Both the position numbers and the translations under genes were made by a program. DNA of 64,000 nucleotides from Arthrobacter rhizosphaerae (GTDB lineage Bacteria; Actinomycetota; Actinomycetes; Actinomycetales; Micrococcaceae), in contig NZ_JALLAN010000005.1 of NCBI RefSeq assembly GCF_023062595.1, forward strand, positions 186,001 through 250,000, given 5' to 3'. The notes beneath the pieces were generated by a model, which worked only from the letters and a program-made list of their open reading frames with translations, was not told the origin of the DNA and did not search any database. Positions 36,966-47,831 of the stretch are shown piece by piece; position 1 is the first letter of the stretch; each line of letters opens with the position of its first letter.

Positions 36966-36982
36966 TCTTGAAAGGAAGAAAA

Positions 36983-37201
36983 ATGGAAGGCTCCATCAAC
37001 GGCTCCCTCAACCTCATCGGCTACGGTCTCTCCGCAATCGGCGGTGGTATCGGTGTTGGTCTCGTGTTCGCCGCTTACATCAACGGTGTGGCACGTCAGC
37101 CGGAAGCCCAGCGCGTTCTCCAGCCGATCGCATTCCTCGGCCTCGCGCTGACTGAAGCCCTCGCCATCCTCGGCCTGGTCTTCGCCTTCGTCCTGAGCTA
37201 G
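36983..37201 (+). CDS. atpE: ATP synthase F0 subunit c
   Basis: Hairpin proteolipid of 72 residues, start ATG at 36983 behind AAAGGAAG. Helix 1 holds the glycine-rich [15 protein letters not shown]. The polar loop is ARQPE (residues 37-41). Helix 2 carries the proton-binding Glu58 in LALTEALAI. This is the subunit targeted by diarylquinolines in mycobacteria. Confidence 0.97.
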   Translation: MEGSINGSLNLIGYGLSAIGGGIGVGLVFAAYINGVARQPEAQRVLQPIAFLGLALTEALAILGLVFAFVLS

Positions 37202-37253
37202 TCCTCAGAACGAAGCGACAATTCAGAACCGAGAAGATAAGGACGGGTGAAAT

Positions 37254-37811
37254 ATGAATCAGCTGATCATCTCAGCCGCCACTGAAGGCGGCGAGGCAGC
37301 CAACCCGCTGGTGCCCAACCTGTGGGAAATGTTCGTCGTTCTCGTTGGCTTTGCACTCCTCATGTTCATCGTGGTCAAGTTTGTTGTCCCGATGTTCGAG
37401 AAGACGTTTGCAGAGCGCGCCGAGGCGATCGAAGGCGGCATTGCCAAGGCTGAAAAGGCCCAGGCTGAAGCCTCTGCCGCACTCGAAGAGTACAAGCAGC
37501 AGCTCACCGACGCCCGTGCCGAAGCTAACCGCATCCGCGAAGAAGCCCGCGCAGAAGGTGCCCAGATCCTTGCGGATCTGAAGGAAAAGGCCGCTGCCGA
37601 GTCTGCGCGCATCACCGCTCAGGCTCACACGCAGATCGAATCAGAACGCCAGGCGGCTGTTGTCGCCCTGCGTTCGGAGGTTGGCACGCTGGCCACAACT
37701 CTCGCCGGACGCATTGTGGGCGAAGCCCTCGATGACGACCAGCGGGCCGCCCGCGTGGTTGACCGCTTCCTGGCAGAACTGGAGAGCCAGAACGCAGGTG
37801 CAGCTAAGTAA
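37254..37811 (+). CDS. atpF: ATP synthase F0 subunit b
   Basis: Peripheral-stalk subunit of 185 residues. One N-terminal helix (MFVVLVGFALLMFIVVKFVV) anchors a long charged coiled coil (RAEAIEGGIAKAEKAQAEAS onward). Its stop shares one base with the atpH start (TAATG), so the two are coupled. Confidence 0.96.
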   Translation: MNQLIISAATEGGEAANPLVPNLWEMFVVLVGFALLMFIVVKFVVPMFEKTFAERAEAIEGGIAKAEKAQAEASAALEEYKQQLTDARAEANRIREEARAEGAQILADLKEKAAAESARITAQAHTQIESERQAAVVALRSEVGTLATTLAGRIVGEALDDDQRAARVVDRFLAELESQNAGAAK

Positions 37812-38638
37812 TGGCAGGTGTATCGAGCGAATCGCTGACCAAGGCGCTGGCGGCGTTGGAAGCCAAGCTTCCTACGGCTTCGCTGCAGTTGGCTAAAGAA
37901 CTCTTCGGCATTTTGGGAACGGTAGACACGTCGGCTGGCTTGCGGCGTGCGCTTACTGACCCCTCCCGCAACGGCGAAGAAAAGGCGGCGCTGGTCCGGC
38001 AGCTTTTCAGCGGAAAAGTATCCGCTGATGCTGTCGAAATCGTGAGCGGACTGGTCAGCTCACGCTGGGCGTCGGCACGCGATATTGGCGATGCACTCGA
38101 GACCCTTGCCGCTTCGGTGGTTATCGCCGTCGCTGAAAACAAGTCGGCCGTCTCTGCCTCAGGGATCACCGGGCTGGAAGAGCTGGAGAATGATCTTTTC
38201 TCCTTCAACCAGGCCGTTGCCTCCAACCACGAGGTACAGCGTGCTCTGTCCGAGCCGCAAGCAAGCGCTGCAGCGAAGGTAACTTTGGCCGAAAAGCTTG
38301 TTCCTGGAGCAGGCGAAGAAGCAAAGGTCCTGATCGGCCAGGCTGTATCCCAGCCTCGCGGCATCAAGCCCACCCGGCTTGTGGCACGGTTTGCGGAGTT
38401 GGCAGCCAAGCGCCAGCAGCGTTGGATCGCAACGGTGAGCGTTACCCGTCCGCTGACGGAGACGCAGGCCGGCAGGCTGCAGGCGGGGCTCAACGCCCTC
38501 TACGGGCGCGAGCTCAAGGTCAACATCAGTGTTGACCCGACCCTCATTGGCGGTATCCGGATCCAGGTGGGCGACGAAGTTGTTGACGCTTCTGTTGTCA
38601 CCCGTTTGGGCCAGTTGCACCGTCAGCTCGCCGGCTAA
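37811..38638 (+). CDS. atpH: ATP synthase F1 subunit delta
   Basis: Subunit delta of 275 residues connecting F1 to the b stalk. The C-terminal half (ATVSVTRPLTETQAGRLQAG, then GGIRIQVGDEVVDAS) is the conserved OSCP/delta domain. It is about 100 residues longer than the E. coli protein, which is usual in actinobacteria, though the mycobacterial b-delta fusion is not present here. Confidence 0.95.
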   Translation: MAGVSSESLTKALAALEAKLPTASLQLAKELFGILGTVDTSAGLRRALTDPSRNGEEKAALVRQLFSGKVSADAVEIVSGLVSSRWASARDIGDALETLAASVVIAVAENKSAVSASGITGLEELENDLFSFNQAVASNHEVQRALSEPQASAAAKVTLAEKLVPGAGEEAKVLIGQAVSQPRGIKPTRLVARFAELAAKRQQRWIATVSVTRPLTETQAGRLQAGLNALYGRELKVNISVDPTLIGGIRIQVGDEVVDASVVTRLGQLHRQLAG

Positions 38639-38724
38639 ACCGGACAAAGCACAAACCTTACTGATAGAAACCCCGGTCATCGTGAGCAACGATGATCACG
38701 AAAACAGGAGAGCAGGGACTGCAG

Positions 38725-40362
38725 ATGGCCGAATTGACCATCAACGCCGACGACGTCCGTAATGCGCTGAACGAGTTCGCGGCGTCCTACGAACCCGGAA
38801 ACGCAGAGCGCGTAGAGGTCGGCCGCGTGACCACCGCAAGTGACGGCATCGCCCGTGTTGAGGGCCTTCCCTCGGTCATGGCGAACGAGCTGCTTCGCTT
38901 CGAAGACGGCACTCTGGGCCTCGCCCAGAACCTCGACGTCCGCGAGATCGGTGTCATTGTCCTCGGTGACTTCACCGGGATTGAAGAAGGCCAGGAAGTT
39001 CACCGTACGGGTCAGGTTCTGTCTGTCCCCGTTGGCGACGCCTTCCTCGGCCGTGTTGTTGACCCGCTGGGCGTGCCCATCGACGACCTCGGCGAAATCA
39101 AGGCCGAGACCACCCGTGCCCTGGAACTCCAGGCTCCGGGCGTTACGCAGCGCAAGTCTGTGCACGAACCCATGCAGACCGGCCTGAAGGCAATCGACGC
39201 CATGATTCCGATCGGCCGTGGCCAGCGCCAGCTGATCATTGGTGACCGCCAGACTGGTAAGTCGGCAATCGCCATTGACACGATCATCAACCAGAAGGCC
39301 AACTGGGCTTCCGGAGATGTGACCAAGCAGGTTCGCTGCATCTACGTCGCCATCGGCCAGAAGGCATCGACGATTGCCGCCATCCGCCAGACCCTCGAGG
39401 ACAATGGCGCGCTGGAATACACCACCATCGTGGCTTCCCCGGCTTCGGACCCCGCAGGCTTCAAGTACCTGGCACCGTATGCAGGTTCTGCTATTGGCCA
39501 GCACTGGATGTACGGCGGCAAGCACGTCCTCATCGTGTTTGATGACCTGTCCAAGCAGGCTGAGGCTTACCGTGCAGTTTCGCTGCTGCTCCGCCGTCCG
39601 CCGGGACGCGAAGCTTACCCGGGCGACGTTTTCTACTTGCACTCCCGCCTTCTGGAGCGTTGTGCCAAGCTCTCTGATGAGCTCGGTGCAGGCTCCATGA
39701 CCGGGCTGCCCCTGATCGAGACGAAGGCAAACGACGTCTCGGCTTACATTCCGACCAACGTAATTTCCATTACTGACGGTCAGATCTTCCTCCAGTCGGA
39801 TCTCTTCAACGCCAACCAGCGTCCTGCTGTTGACGTGGGTGTTTCTGTGTCCCGCGTTGGCGGTGCCGCGCAGGTCAAGTCCATGAAGAAGGTCTCCGGT
39901 ACCTTGAAGCTGGACCTGGCCCAGTACCGCGACATGCAGGCCTTCGCCATGTTCGCCTCGGACCTCGACGCTGCCTCTCGCCAGCAGTTGACCCGTGGTG
40001 CACGCCTCATGGAGCTGCTCAAGCAGGGCCAGTACGCGCCGTTCCCGGTAGAGGACCAGGTTGTCTCCATTTGGGCAGGCACCAACGGCTACCTCGACGA
40101 CGTTCCCGTGGAAGACATCAGCCGCTTTGAGTCAGGCTTCCTGGAGCACCTCAAGCACCGGTCCTCCATCCTGACCACGCTTGCACAGACCAACGTCCTT
40201 GACGACGACACCGCTGCCGCACTGAAGACCGCAATCGTGGACTTCAAGCAGGGCTTCTTCGGGGAGGGCGACAACCACTTGGTCGGCGCCGGCCACGAGG
40301 AGCACTCGGCAATCGATGAGGCTCAGGTCGACCAGGAAAAAATCGTCAGGCAGAAGCGCTAG
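38725..40362 (+). CDS. atpA: ATP synthase F1 subunit alpha
   Basis: Non-catalytic nucleotide-binding subunit of 545 residues. The ATG at 38725 starts [15 protein letters not shown]. The P-loop is [13 protein letters not shown], and [17 protein letters not shown] and the [11 protein letters not shown] region are typical. The C-terminal tail of about 35 residues beyond the E. coli length is rich in Asp, Glu and Gln, as in other actinobacteria, where it can dampen ATP hydrolysis. Confidence 0.97.
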   Translation: MAELTINADDVRNALNEFAASYEPGNAERVEVGRVTTASDGIARVEGLPSVMANELLRFEDGTLGLAQNLDVREIGVIVLGDFTGIEEGQEVHRTGQVLSVPVGDAFLGRVVDPLGVPIDDLGEIKAETTRALELQAPGVTQRKSVHEPMQTGLKAIDAMIPIGRGQRQLIIGDRQTGKSAIAIDTIINQKANWASGDVTKQVRCIYVAIGQKASTIAAIRQTLEDNGALEYTTIVASPASDPAGFKYLAPYAGSAIGQHWMYGGKHVLIVFDDLSKQAEAYRAVSLLLRRPPGREAYPGDVFYLHSRLLERCAKLSDELGAGSMTGLPLIETKANDVSAYIPTNVISITDGQIFLQSDLFNANQRPAVDVGVSVSRVGGAAQVKSMKKVSGTLKLDLAQYRDMQAFAMFASDLDAASRQQLTRGARLMELLKQGQYAPFPVEDQVVSIWAGTNGYLDDVPVEDISRFESGFLEHLKHRSSILTTLAQTNVLDDDTAAALKTAIVDFKQGFFGEGDNHLVGAGHEEHSAIDEAQVDQEKIVRQKR

Positions 40363-40373
40363 TTTCGCTGGCA

Positions 40374-40409
40374 GGGACTGCCGGGACCCCTCGGGGTTCC
40401 GGCAGTCCC
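40374..40409 (+). other. Strong hairpin between atpA and atpG
   Basis: GGGACTGCCGGGACCCC (40374-40390) and GGGGTTCCGGCAGTCCC (40393-40409) form a 17-pair stem with one G-U pair. No U-tract follows. Expression of atpG, D and C must pass it, so it is more likely an mRNA stabiliser or processing site than a full terminator. Confidence 0.8.
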
Positions 40410-40438
40410 GGCCATCGGGATCTTAGGAAAGGATAAGT

Positions 40439-41332
40439 ATGGGAGCCCAGATCCGGGTCTACCGCCAGAAGATCAGCTCGACGACGTCGATGCGCAAGAT
40501 CTTCAAGGCGATGGAACTGATCGCTACCTCGCGCATCGGCAAGGCCCGCGCACGCGTAGCAGCTTCACTGCCTTACGCGAACGCGATCACCCGCGCTGTT
40601 TCTGCTGTCGCAAGCCAGAGCGAAATCGACCACCCGTTGACCACCGAGCCGGAGCAGATCCGCCGCGCAGCAGTCCTGGTAATTACCTCGGACCGCGGCC
40701 TGGCAGGTTCATACTCGGCGAGTGTGCTCAAGCAGGCGGAGGGGCTTAACGAACTGCTTCACGCCGAAGGCAAGGAAGTCAAGACGTACCTCGTAGGCCG
40801 TAAGGCACAGGCGTACTTCGAGTTCCGGAACCGCGAATATGCCCGCGTTTGGACCGGCGGCACTGATGCGCCTGAGTTCGAAACAGCACAAGAAGTTGGC
40901 GTGGCACTGCTTGCGGACTTCGCCACGGACTACGAAGAGGGAGGCGTGGACGAAATCCACGTTGTCTACACCCGCTTCAAGTCCATGGTGACGCAGGAAC
41001 CCACCGTCGTACGTCTGCTTCCGCTCGAAGTTGTAGAAGAGCAGGCCGCGTCCGAATCGGAGCTCCTGCCGCTCTACGAGTTTGAGCCGGAAACCGAGCG
41101 GGTACTTGACGCTCTGCTGCCGCGCTACATCGAATCGCGTCTCTTCGCGGCGATGTTGCAGGCTGCTGCCTCGGAGCTTGCTGCCCGCCAGCGGGCAATG
41201 AAGTCTGCCGGCGACAACGCTACAGACCTCATCAAGAAGTACACGCGTCTGCGCAACACTGCCCGCCAGGCTGAGATTACGCAGGAGCTTTCAGAGATTG
41301 TGGCCGGTGCCGACGCGCTCAACGCGTCCTAG
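40439..41332 (+). CDS. atpG: ATP synthase F1 subunit gamma
   Basis: Central rotor subunit of 297 residues, start ATG at 40439 behind AGGAAAGGA. The N-terminal helix [20 protein letters not shown] and the C-terminal helix ending [20 protein letters not shown] form the shaft. The middle holds [17 protein letters not shown]. It lies just after the strong hairpin. Confidence 0.96.
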   Translation: MGAQIRVYRQKISSTTSMRKIFKAMELIATSRIGKARARVAASLPYANAITRAVSAVASQSEIDHPLTTEPEQIRRAAVLVITSDRGLAGSYSASVLKQAEGLNELLHAEGKEVKTYLVGRKAQAYFEFRNREYARVWTGGTDAPEFETAQEVGVALLADFATDYEEGGVDEIHVVYTRFKSMVTQEPTVVRLLPLEVVEEQAASESELLPLYEFEPETERVLDALLPRYIESRLFAAMLQAAASELAARQRAMKSAGDNATDLIKKYTRLRNTARQAEITQELSEIVAGADALNAS

Positions 41333-41380
41333 CCGCCACACCCTCTGTTCCAGCTGTACCTGCACAACAAATAAACTTAA

Positions 41381-42865
<1,485 letters not shown>

Positions 42866-42866
42866 T

Positions 42867-43151
42867 ATGGCTGAGCTTGAGGTTGAGATTGTCGCAGCGG
42901 ACCACTTCGTGTGGTCCGGAGCGGCCAAGATGGTCAAGGCCCGCACCAGCGATGGTGAAATCGGAATCCTGCCCGGCCACTCGCCCCTGCTGGCGATTCT
43001 GGCCGAAGGTGAACTGGCGATCCAGCCTGTTTCCGGTGACCGCATCGCTGTAGTTGTTGACGGAGGATTCTTCTCGGTCGACAACAACAGAGTGGTTATT
43101 GTTGCTGACAACGCCCAACTGGGTGACGCGGCTACTGCGGGGATCCGCTAG
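42867..43151 (+). CDS. atpC: ATP synthase F1 subunit epsilon, short form
   Basis: Subunit epsilon of only 94 residues, start ATG at 42867 right after atpD. The beta-sandwich domain is complete (VEIVAADHFVWSGAAKMV, then GEIGILPGHSPLLAIL and ADNAQLGDA). It ends there, so the C-terminal two-helix domain that inhibits ATP hydrolysis in E. coli (139 residues) is missing. The stop is in frame with no frameshift visible nearby. Confidence 0.93.
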   Translation: MAELEVEIVAADHFVWSGAAKMVKARTSDGEIGILPGHSPLLAILAEGELAIQPVSGDRIAVVVDGGFFSVDNNRVVIVADNAQLGDAATAGIR

Positions 43152-43161
43152 CAATACCTTG

Positions 43162-43593
43162 ATGGACGCTCTTGGTTATCCGTTCATCGCCTTGGCAACT
43201 GTCTTTTTGTTGCTGATTTTCACACTGTGCCTTTTCGGGGTGCGCCGCCATAATCTGCGGCGCGCCCTGGGCACCGTGGACGCCTCCATTTGCACGGCTG
43301 GAAACAGCTGGCAGATGGGGGTTTGCCGTTATCAGGACAATGATCTCGAGTGGTTCCGCCTCGTGTCCCTCAGCGTCCGCCCCAAGCACACTTTCCGCCG
43401 CAGTTCGCTTGAGCTGCTTGGCCGACGCAAGCCCACTGAGGCTGAGCTGATCAAGGTGCTCCCCGATTCAGTCATTGTTGAACTGCGCTATGAAGGCCAG
43501 GAAGTCCTGCTGGCCATGAAGTTTGATGCCTATACCGGATTGTCGTCCTGGCTTGAAGCCGGACCGGTTATCGGTGTAGGTACCTGGCGTTAG
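43162..43593 (+). CDS. DUF2550 membrane-anchored protein
   Basis: Protein of 143 residues with one N-terminal helix (YPFIALATVFLLLIFTLCLF) and a soluble part with GNSWQMGVCRYQDNDLEWFR and RRSSLELLGRRKPTEAE. It matches DUF2550 in length and in its place after atpC, as Rv1312 does in M. tuberculosis. Its function is unknown, and the fixed location suggests a link to ATP synthase or the membrane. It starts 10 bases after atpC. Confidence 0.8.
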   Translation: MDALGYPFIALATVFLLLIFTLCLFGVRRHNLRRALGTVDASICTAGNSWQMGVCRYQDNDLEWFRLVSLSVRPKHTFRRSSLELLGRRKPTEAELIKVLPDSVIVELRYEGQEVLLAMKFDAYTGLSSWLEAGPVIGVGTWR

Positions 43594-43598
43594 CCGCC

Positions 43599-44897
43599 GT
43601 GGACTTCCTCGCCGATGTCCATATCACGTCCGGACCCGTCGTCTGGCTGGCCTGGCTTGCCGGGATCGCAGGCCTGGGCTACCTCCTCTGGCGTCGGGAG
43701 CCCCGCTGGCCCCTGAAGGTCCTGATCAGCATTGCCGCTGCAGCCGGTGCTGTTGTGTCTGTTCACTGGTTGCTCCTGTACGTTGTTTCCGTCTTTCCGG
43801 AATCCCTGCCCGCTGAGGTGCTGGCGTGGTCGGTGCCCGCGGTTACTGCCTTTTTCCTGTGCCTGGCACGGCTTCCGCGCTCCGCCTGGCGGGTACGGAC
43901 TCTCTCGACTCTGTCCATGTTGGCTGTGGTCCTGCTGACAACGGTGCAGATCAACGCGTATTTCGGGCTGAACCGTACGGTCAGTGACCTTTTGGGCACG
44001 GCTGTAGCCAGAATCGCTCCCTTGGAGCCGGCTCTGATGGCCCGCGACGGCGATCCTCCACTCCGGGATCTGGCCACGTGGAGTCCCCAAGGAGAACCTG
44101 CCGACGGCGGGGTGCTGAGGAGTGCCCACATTCCGGCTCCAGCTTCAGGATTTTCGGCCCGTGATGCCTACATCTATCTGCCCCCTGCCTACCTTGACCC
44201 CCGGCGTCCTGCTTTACCTGTGCTGGTCATGTTCGCCGGTCAGCCCGGAGGTCCGGCTGATTGGCTTACCGGAGGAATGCTCCGGACCCACATGGACCGG
44301 TTCGCCGCGCAGCATCACGGGATAGCACCCGTTGTAGTGGTGGTGGACCCGAACGGATCGGCCAACGGCAATACCCTCTGCATGGACAGCCGGATAGCGA
44401 AGGCGGACACGTACCTGTCCCAGGACGTACCGAACTGGATAGTGCAGAACCTCGACGTCGGAAGGGACCACCGGAACTGGGCTGCGGGCGGCTTTTCTTT
44501 CGGAGGAACCTGCGCCCTGCAAATGGTGACACGGCACCCGGACGTTTTTAACGCTGCCCTTTCCTTTTCCGGTGAACGGGAGCCCGCCCTCGCGAAGGAG
44601 CGGCAGAAGACGGTAGAAGCATCTTTTGACGGAGATCTGGCTGCTTTCGACGCGCAGACTCCCTTGAACATCATGGCGAAACAGCGCTTCGACGCCAACG
44701 CGGTTTTCCTGGGGGCAGGAGCGGGCGATCAGGAGTTCGTCTCCTACCTCGAGGAATTGTCGGCAGCGGCCCGGAAGGCCGGCTTCGCCGTCGATACCAA
44801 AATTGTGGCGAATACAGGGCACTCGTGGGAGGCGACCGCCGGAAGTCTGCCGCAGGCCTTGGACTTCATGGCCCTGCGCTGGGGGCTCGGACCATGA
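43599..44897 (+). CDS. Membrane-anchored alpha/beta-hydrolase esterase
   Basis: Protein of 432 residues starting with GTG at 43599. Four N-terminal helices (about 10-115) anchor an extracytoplasmic esterase-D/antigen-85-like domain (about 160-430). The nucleophile Ser is in AAGGFSFGGTCALQM, the acid probably in GAGAGDQEF, and the His in VANTGHSWEA. It overlaps the next gene by ATGA (44894-44897). That partner is an aminoacyl-lipid synthase, so this esterase may remove the amino acid again, like the A-PG hydrolase paired with A-PG synthase in Pseudomonas aeruginosa (PA0919/PA0920). The role is inferred. Confidence 0.75.
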   Translation: MDFLADVHITSGPVVWLAWLAGIAGLGYLLWRREPRWPLKVLISIAAAAGAVVSVHWLLLYVVSVFPESLPAEVLAWSVPAVTAFFLCLARLPRSAWRVRTLSTLSMLAVVLLTTVQINAYFGLNRTVSDLLGTAVARIAPLEPALMARDGDPPLRDLATWSPQGEPADGGVLRSAHIPAPASGFSARDAYIYLPPAYLDPRRPALPVLVMFAGQPGGPADWLTGGMLRTHMDRFAAQHHGIAPVVVVVDPNGSANGNTLCMDSRIAKADTYLSQDVPNWIVQNLDVGRDHRNWAAGGFSFGGTCALQMVTRHPDVFNAALSFSGEREPALAKERQKTVEASFDGDLAAFDAQTPLNIMAKQRFDANAVFLGAGAGDQEFVSYLEELSAAARKAGFAVDTKIVANTGHSWEATAGSLPQALDFMALRWGLGP

Positions 44898-47449
44898 TGT
44901 CAACGACGCAGGATCCCCTCAGGAGCAGTGCTGGAAAGGGCCTGCTTGCCGGTACCAGGAAAGCCGCCGCCGCCCATTTCAAAGCGATCCCGTTTACCCT
45001 CGCGGTCCTCGGTATTTTCCTCCTGACAGGCTTGGGAACGGGAAGTGTGCTCTCGGGCCCGCCCGAGTTGTCCCTGGACGTGGCCAGCGTGACAGCGTCA
45101 GGTCTCAAGGCGGGGCATTGGTGGTGCATGTTCACCTCTCTGTTTTTTGCGACCAATCCAGCGGCATACGGGCTGGCAGCGCTCATGATCCTGTCGTTGC
45201 TGGGCCTTGCCGAGCGGAATCTGGGCACGAAACTTGCAGCCGCCTTCTTTACCGCGGGCCAGTTCATCGCTGTGACTCTCTTCTTACTGGTCACGCAGCT
45301 GGCCCGCTTCGCCGGTGACGCATGGCTGGGAAGTATGGTCGATGTCCGTTTGATTGGTCCGTACGCCGCGATCCTGGCGGCCGCTCTTGCTGCCAGCGGG
45401 CGTATGCCGACGCTCTGGCAACGACGCCTGCGCACGGCGGTGCTCTCGATGTCGTTGTTGTTGGTCCTATATATCGGTCATGCCGAGACGGTGGTGGGCC
45501 TTCTGGGGGCTCTTGTCGGGATCGCCGCAGGCTGGTGGATCCAGGGTGACCAGGGACAGCCGCGGCGGCACCGCTCCACTGGCCGGGAGACCCGCAATCT
45601 TCTCGCGTTGACGGTCGGTATTTTTGCTGTGGGGCCGATCCTGACAGCAGCTGCCCGCAGTCCCAGCGGTCCCTTGGCCTTGCTGCGGGATGTAGTGCTT
45701 AATCCATTGCCCACCCTTAACCAGCTGGAGGCGAGCTGCGGCGGAACCGTGGATGTCAGTTGTCTTGAGATAGGCAGGCACGGCTTTGCGGGACCGCTGG
45801 GCTTGGCCGTGGCCGTTGTGCCTGTGTTTCTCCTGCTGATCTGCGCTGATGGTATGCGGCGCGGGCGCAGGCTTGCCCTGCGGATTGCGCTGACTGTGCA
45901 ACTGGGTGTTACGGCGCTTTCGGCAGTGTATCTTTCCCTGTTCGCACGGATCCCGCACTCCGCTTCCCGGCCCCACATACCCGTGATGAGTTCGGGATTT
46001 GTCCATGTCCTGCCCCTTGTTGTGGTTCCCCTCCTTCTTGCGGCAGTTTTGTGGGCGAACCGGCGCCAGTTCCGGGTAGAGTCGACGTCCCGTGTACGGC
46101 GCAGCGTCAGCGCGGTGGTGGGCGGATCGTGGTGTGTACTGGCGGGTTCATACTCGGTGGTTTGGTTCGTCGCAGGCGGGATGGAGCGAGACAGCGGCCT
46201 CGGCGGGCTGGGGGCGGAGTTAGCCCGGCAGTTCCTGCCTGTGCCGATCCCAAGCCTCTACCACCGCGTCTTTGACGGCCGGAATGCCTTGGAGGGGTTC
46301 CTGTTTGCCTATTCCGGACCAGTCTTCTGGCTGGTGGCCCTATCGGCTGTGTGGCTTGTCCTCCTCCGCCGGCATCATCCTAAGGACACGGCCGAAGAAG
46401 ATCGGGAGTCAGCCGTGAAACTGATCAGGCAGGGCGGCGATTCGTTGTCCTGGATGGCGTCCTGGGCGCCCAACAGATATTGGTTTACGGGAAACCGCGA
46501 CGGCGCCGTAGCCTATCAACTCCACGGCAGCGTCGCTCTGACCTTGGGTGGACCGCTGGGTGTTGCCCGCAAAAGAGATCAGACGGCCGCCGGCTTTCTG
46601 GGTTTTTGCACGGAGCAGGCGCTGACTCCTTGCTTCTATTCCTGCACGGATGAACTGTGGCCGCTGTTGCGCGAGCGAGGGTTCAATCGGGTGGTGGTCG
46701 CGCAGGAAACCCGGCTTGCCATCCGGGACCTTGAATTCAAGGGTAAGGAATGGCAAAACGTCAGGACGGCCTTGAACCGGGCAGCCAAGACCGGCGTCAA
46801 GGCAGTATGGGGAACCTACGGAAGCCTCCCTGCGGCCTTGCGATCACAACTTATCGAAGTGTCAGAGGAATGGGCTGCCCAAAAATCGGTTCCGGAAATG
46901 GGGTTCACGCTTGGCGGGATCGATGAATTGATGGATGACCAGGTGCTGTGCTGCCTCGCGGTCGACCGGGAGGGCCTGGTCCATGGGGTGACCAGCTGGC
47001 TCCCGGTGTTCGACGGCGGCAGCCGGACCAGCTGGACCCTGGACTTCATGCGGCGGCGCAGCGACAGCTTCCCGGGAGTCATGGAGTTTCTCATCGCTTC
47101 CGCAGTTTTGGAACTCCGTTCCTCGGTGGAGGTCATTTCCCTTTCAGGCTCCCCTCTGGCCCAAGAGGTCCAGGGACAGGCTCCCCGCCAAGCACAGGAT
47201 GACCTCGCCGATCGTTCAGAGGGGCTGGCTGCAATCCTGGATGTTGTGGGCGGGGCATTGGAACCGATCTACGGTTTCCGTTCCCTCGCGACCTTTAAGT
47301 CCCGCTTCAAGCCTGAGTACAGGACTCTCTATCTGTACTACCAGGATCCACTTCAGCTGCCTGCAATCGGCCGCGCGCTGAGCCGGGCGTACCTTCCAGG
47401 GCTCTCGGTCCGGCAGAGTGCCCGGCTGCTTCGCACCCTGGTCAGATGA
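44894..47449 (+). CDS. Rhomboid-like/DUF2156 aminoacyl-phospholipid synthase (MprF-like)
   Basis: Protein of 851 residues from ATG at 44894. Residues 30-240 look like a rhomboid domain (HWWCMFTSLFFATNPAAYG, then GLAERNLGTK and a GHAETVVGLLGALVGIAAGW helix). The usual GxSG serine site reads LIGPYAAIL, so it is probably inactive. More helices follow to about 510. Residues 530-840 form the DUF2156 catalytic domain of MprF/LysX-type enzymes (SWAPNRYWFTGNRDGAVAYQ, LGGPLGVA and EPIYGFRSLATFKSRFKPEY). It should transfer an amino acid from tRNA to a membrane lipid. It is coupled to the esterase gene. Confidence 0.8.
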   Translation: MMSTTQDPLRSSAGKGLLAGTRKAAAAHFKAIPFTLAVLGIFLLTGLGTGSVLSGPPELSLDVASVTASGLKAGHWWCMFTSLFFATNPAAYGLAALMILSLLGLAERNLGTKLAAAFFTAGQFIAVTLFLLVTQLARFAGDAWLGSMVDVRLIGPYAAILAAALAASGRMPTLWQRRLRTAVLSMSLLLVLYIGHAETVVGLLGALVGIAAGWWIQGDQGQPRRHRSTGRETRNLLALTVGIFAVGPILTAAARSPSGPLALLRDVVLNPLPTLNQLEASCGGTVDVSCLEIGRHGFAGPLGLAVAVVPVFLLLICADGMRRGRRLALRIALTVQLGVTALSAVYLSLFARIPHSASRPHIPVMSSGFVHVLPLVVVPLLLAAVLWANRRQFRVESTSRVRRSVSAVVGGSWCVLAGSYSVVWFVAGGMERDSGLGGLGAELARQFLPVPIPSLYHRVFDGRNALEGFLFAYSGPVFWLVALSAVWLVLLRRHHPKDTAEEDRESAVKLIRQGGDSLSWMASWAPNRYWFTGNRDGAVAYQLHGSVALTLGGPLGVARKRDQTAAGFLGFCTEQALTPCFYSCTDELWPLLRERGFNRVVVAQETRLAIRDLEFKGKEWQNVRTALNRAAKTGVKAVWGTYGSLPAALRSQLIEVSEEWAAQKSVPEMGFTLGGIDELMDDQVLCCLAVDREGLVHGVTSWLPVFDGGSRTSWTLDFMRRRSDSFPGVMEFLIASAVLELRSSVEVISLSGSPLAQEVQGQAPRQAQDDLADRSEGLAAILDVVGGALEPIYGFRSLATFKSRFKPEYRTLYLYYQDPLQLPAIGRALSRAYLPGLSVRQSARLLRTLVR

Positions 47450-47551
47450 AATTCGTCAGCACGATATTTTCAGGCTTTGTAAAACATTTGTGACGAAACA
47501 AGACAATGGCCTTGGACTGCAAATGAACGAAATGGATAAAGCTCCGGACGC

Positions 47552-47590
47552 AAAGATGGTCCCCGGCATAAATGCCGGGGACCATCTTTT
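47552..47590. terminator. Bidirectional terminator between DUF2156 gene and cspA
   Basis: AAAGATGGTCCCCGGCAT and its exact 18-base complement are separated by only AA, with A-tract before and T-tract after, so it works in both directions. It ends the upward transcript from the esterase/DUF2156 pair and the downward transcript of cspA. Confidence 0.93.
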
Positions 47591-47627
47591 CGGTTACGCC
47601 GCTGTAGTAGCGAAGTTCGCGGTGTGA

Positions 47628-47831
47628 CTAGACCAGTGTTACGCCGGTAGCCTGGGGACCCTTGGCGCCCTGACCGATCTCGAACTGAACGCGCTGGTTC
47701 TCATCGAGGGTCTTGAAGCCACCGGTCTGGATTTCAGAATAGTGAACGAAGACATCGCCATCGGAGTCATCCGGGGTGATGAAGCCGAAGCCCTTTTCAG
47801 CGTTGAACCACTTGACGGTTCCCTGTGCCAT
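47628..47831 (-). CDS. cspA: Cold-shock protein, CspA family
   Basis: RNA chaperone of 67 residues with one cold-shock domain. RNP1 is KGFGFI in [15 protein letters not shown], and RNP2 is DVFVHYSEI. The ribosome site GAGGAGAA is 5 bases before ATG. A structured leader of up to about 200 bases upstream may regulate it, and the terminator at 47552-47590 follows. Confidence 0.96.
   Translation of the reverse strand: MAQGTVKWFNAEKGFGFITPDDSDGDVFVHYSEIQTGGFKTLDENQRVQFEIGQGAKGPQATGVTLV

Noticed and set aside
40374..40409. Intrinsic terminator between atpA and atpG
   Set aside because: No U-tract follows and essential atp genes lie downstream.
47521..47627. Short open frame MNEMDKAPDAK after the DUF2156 gene
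   Set aside because: It runs through a perfect 18-pair terminator hairpin and has no family resemblance.
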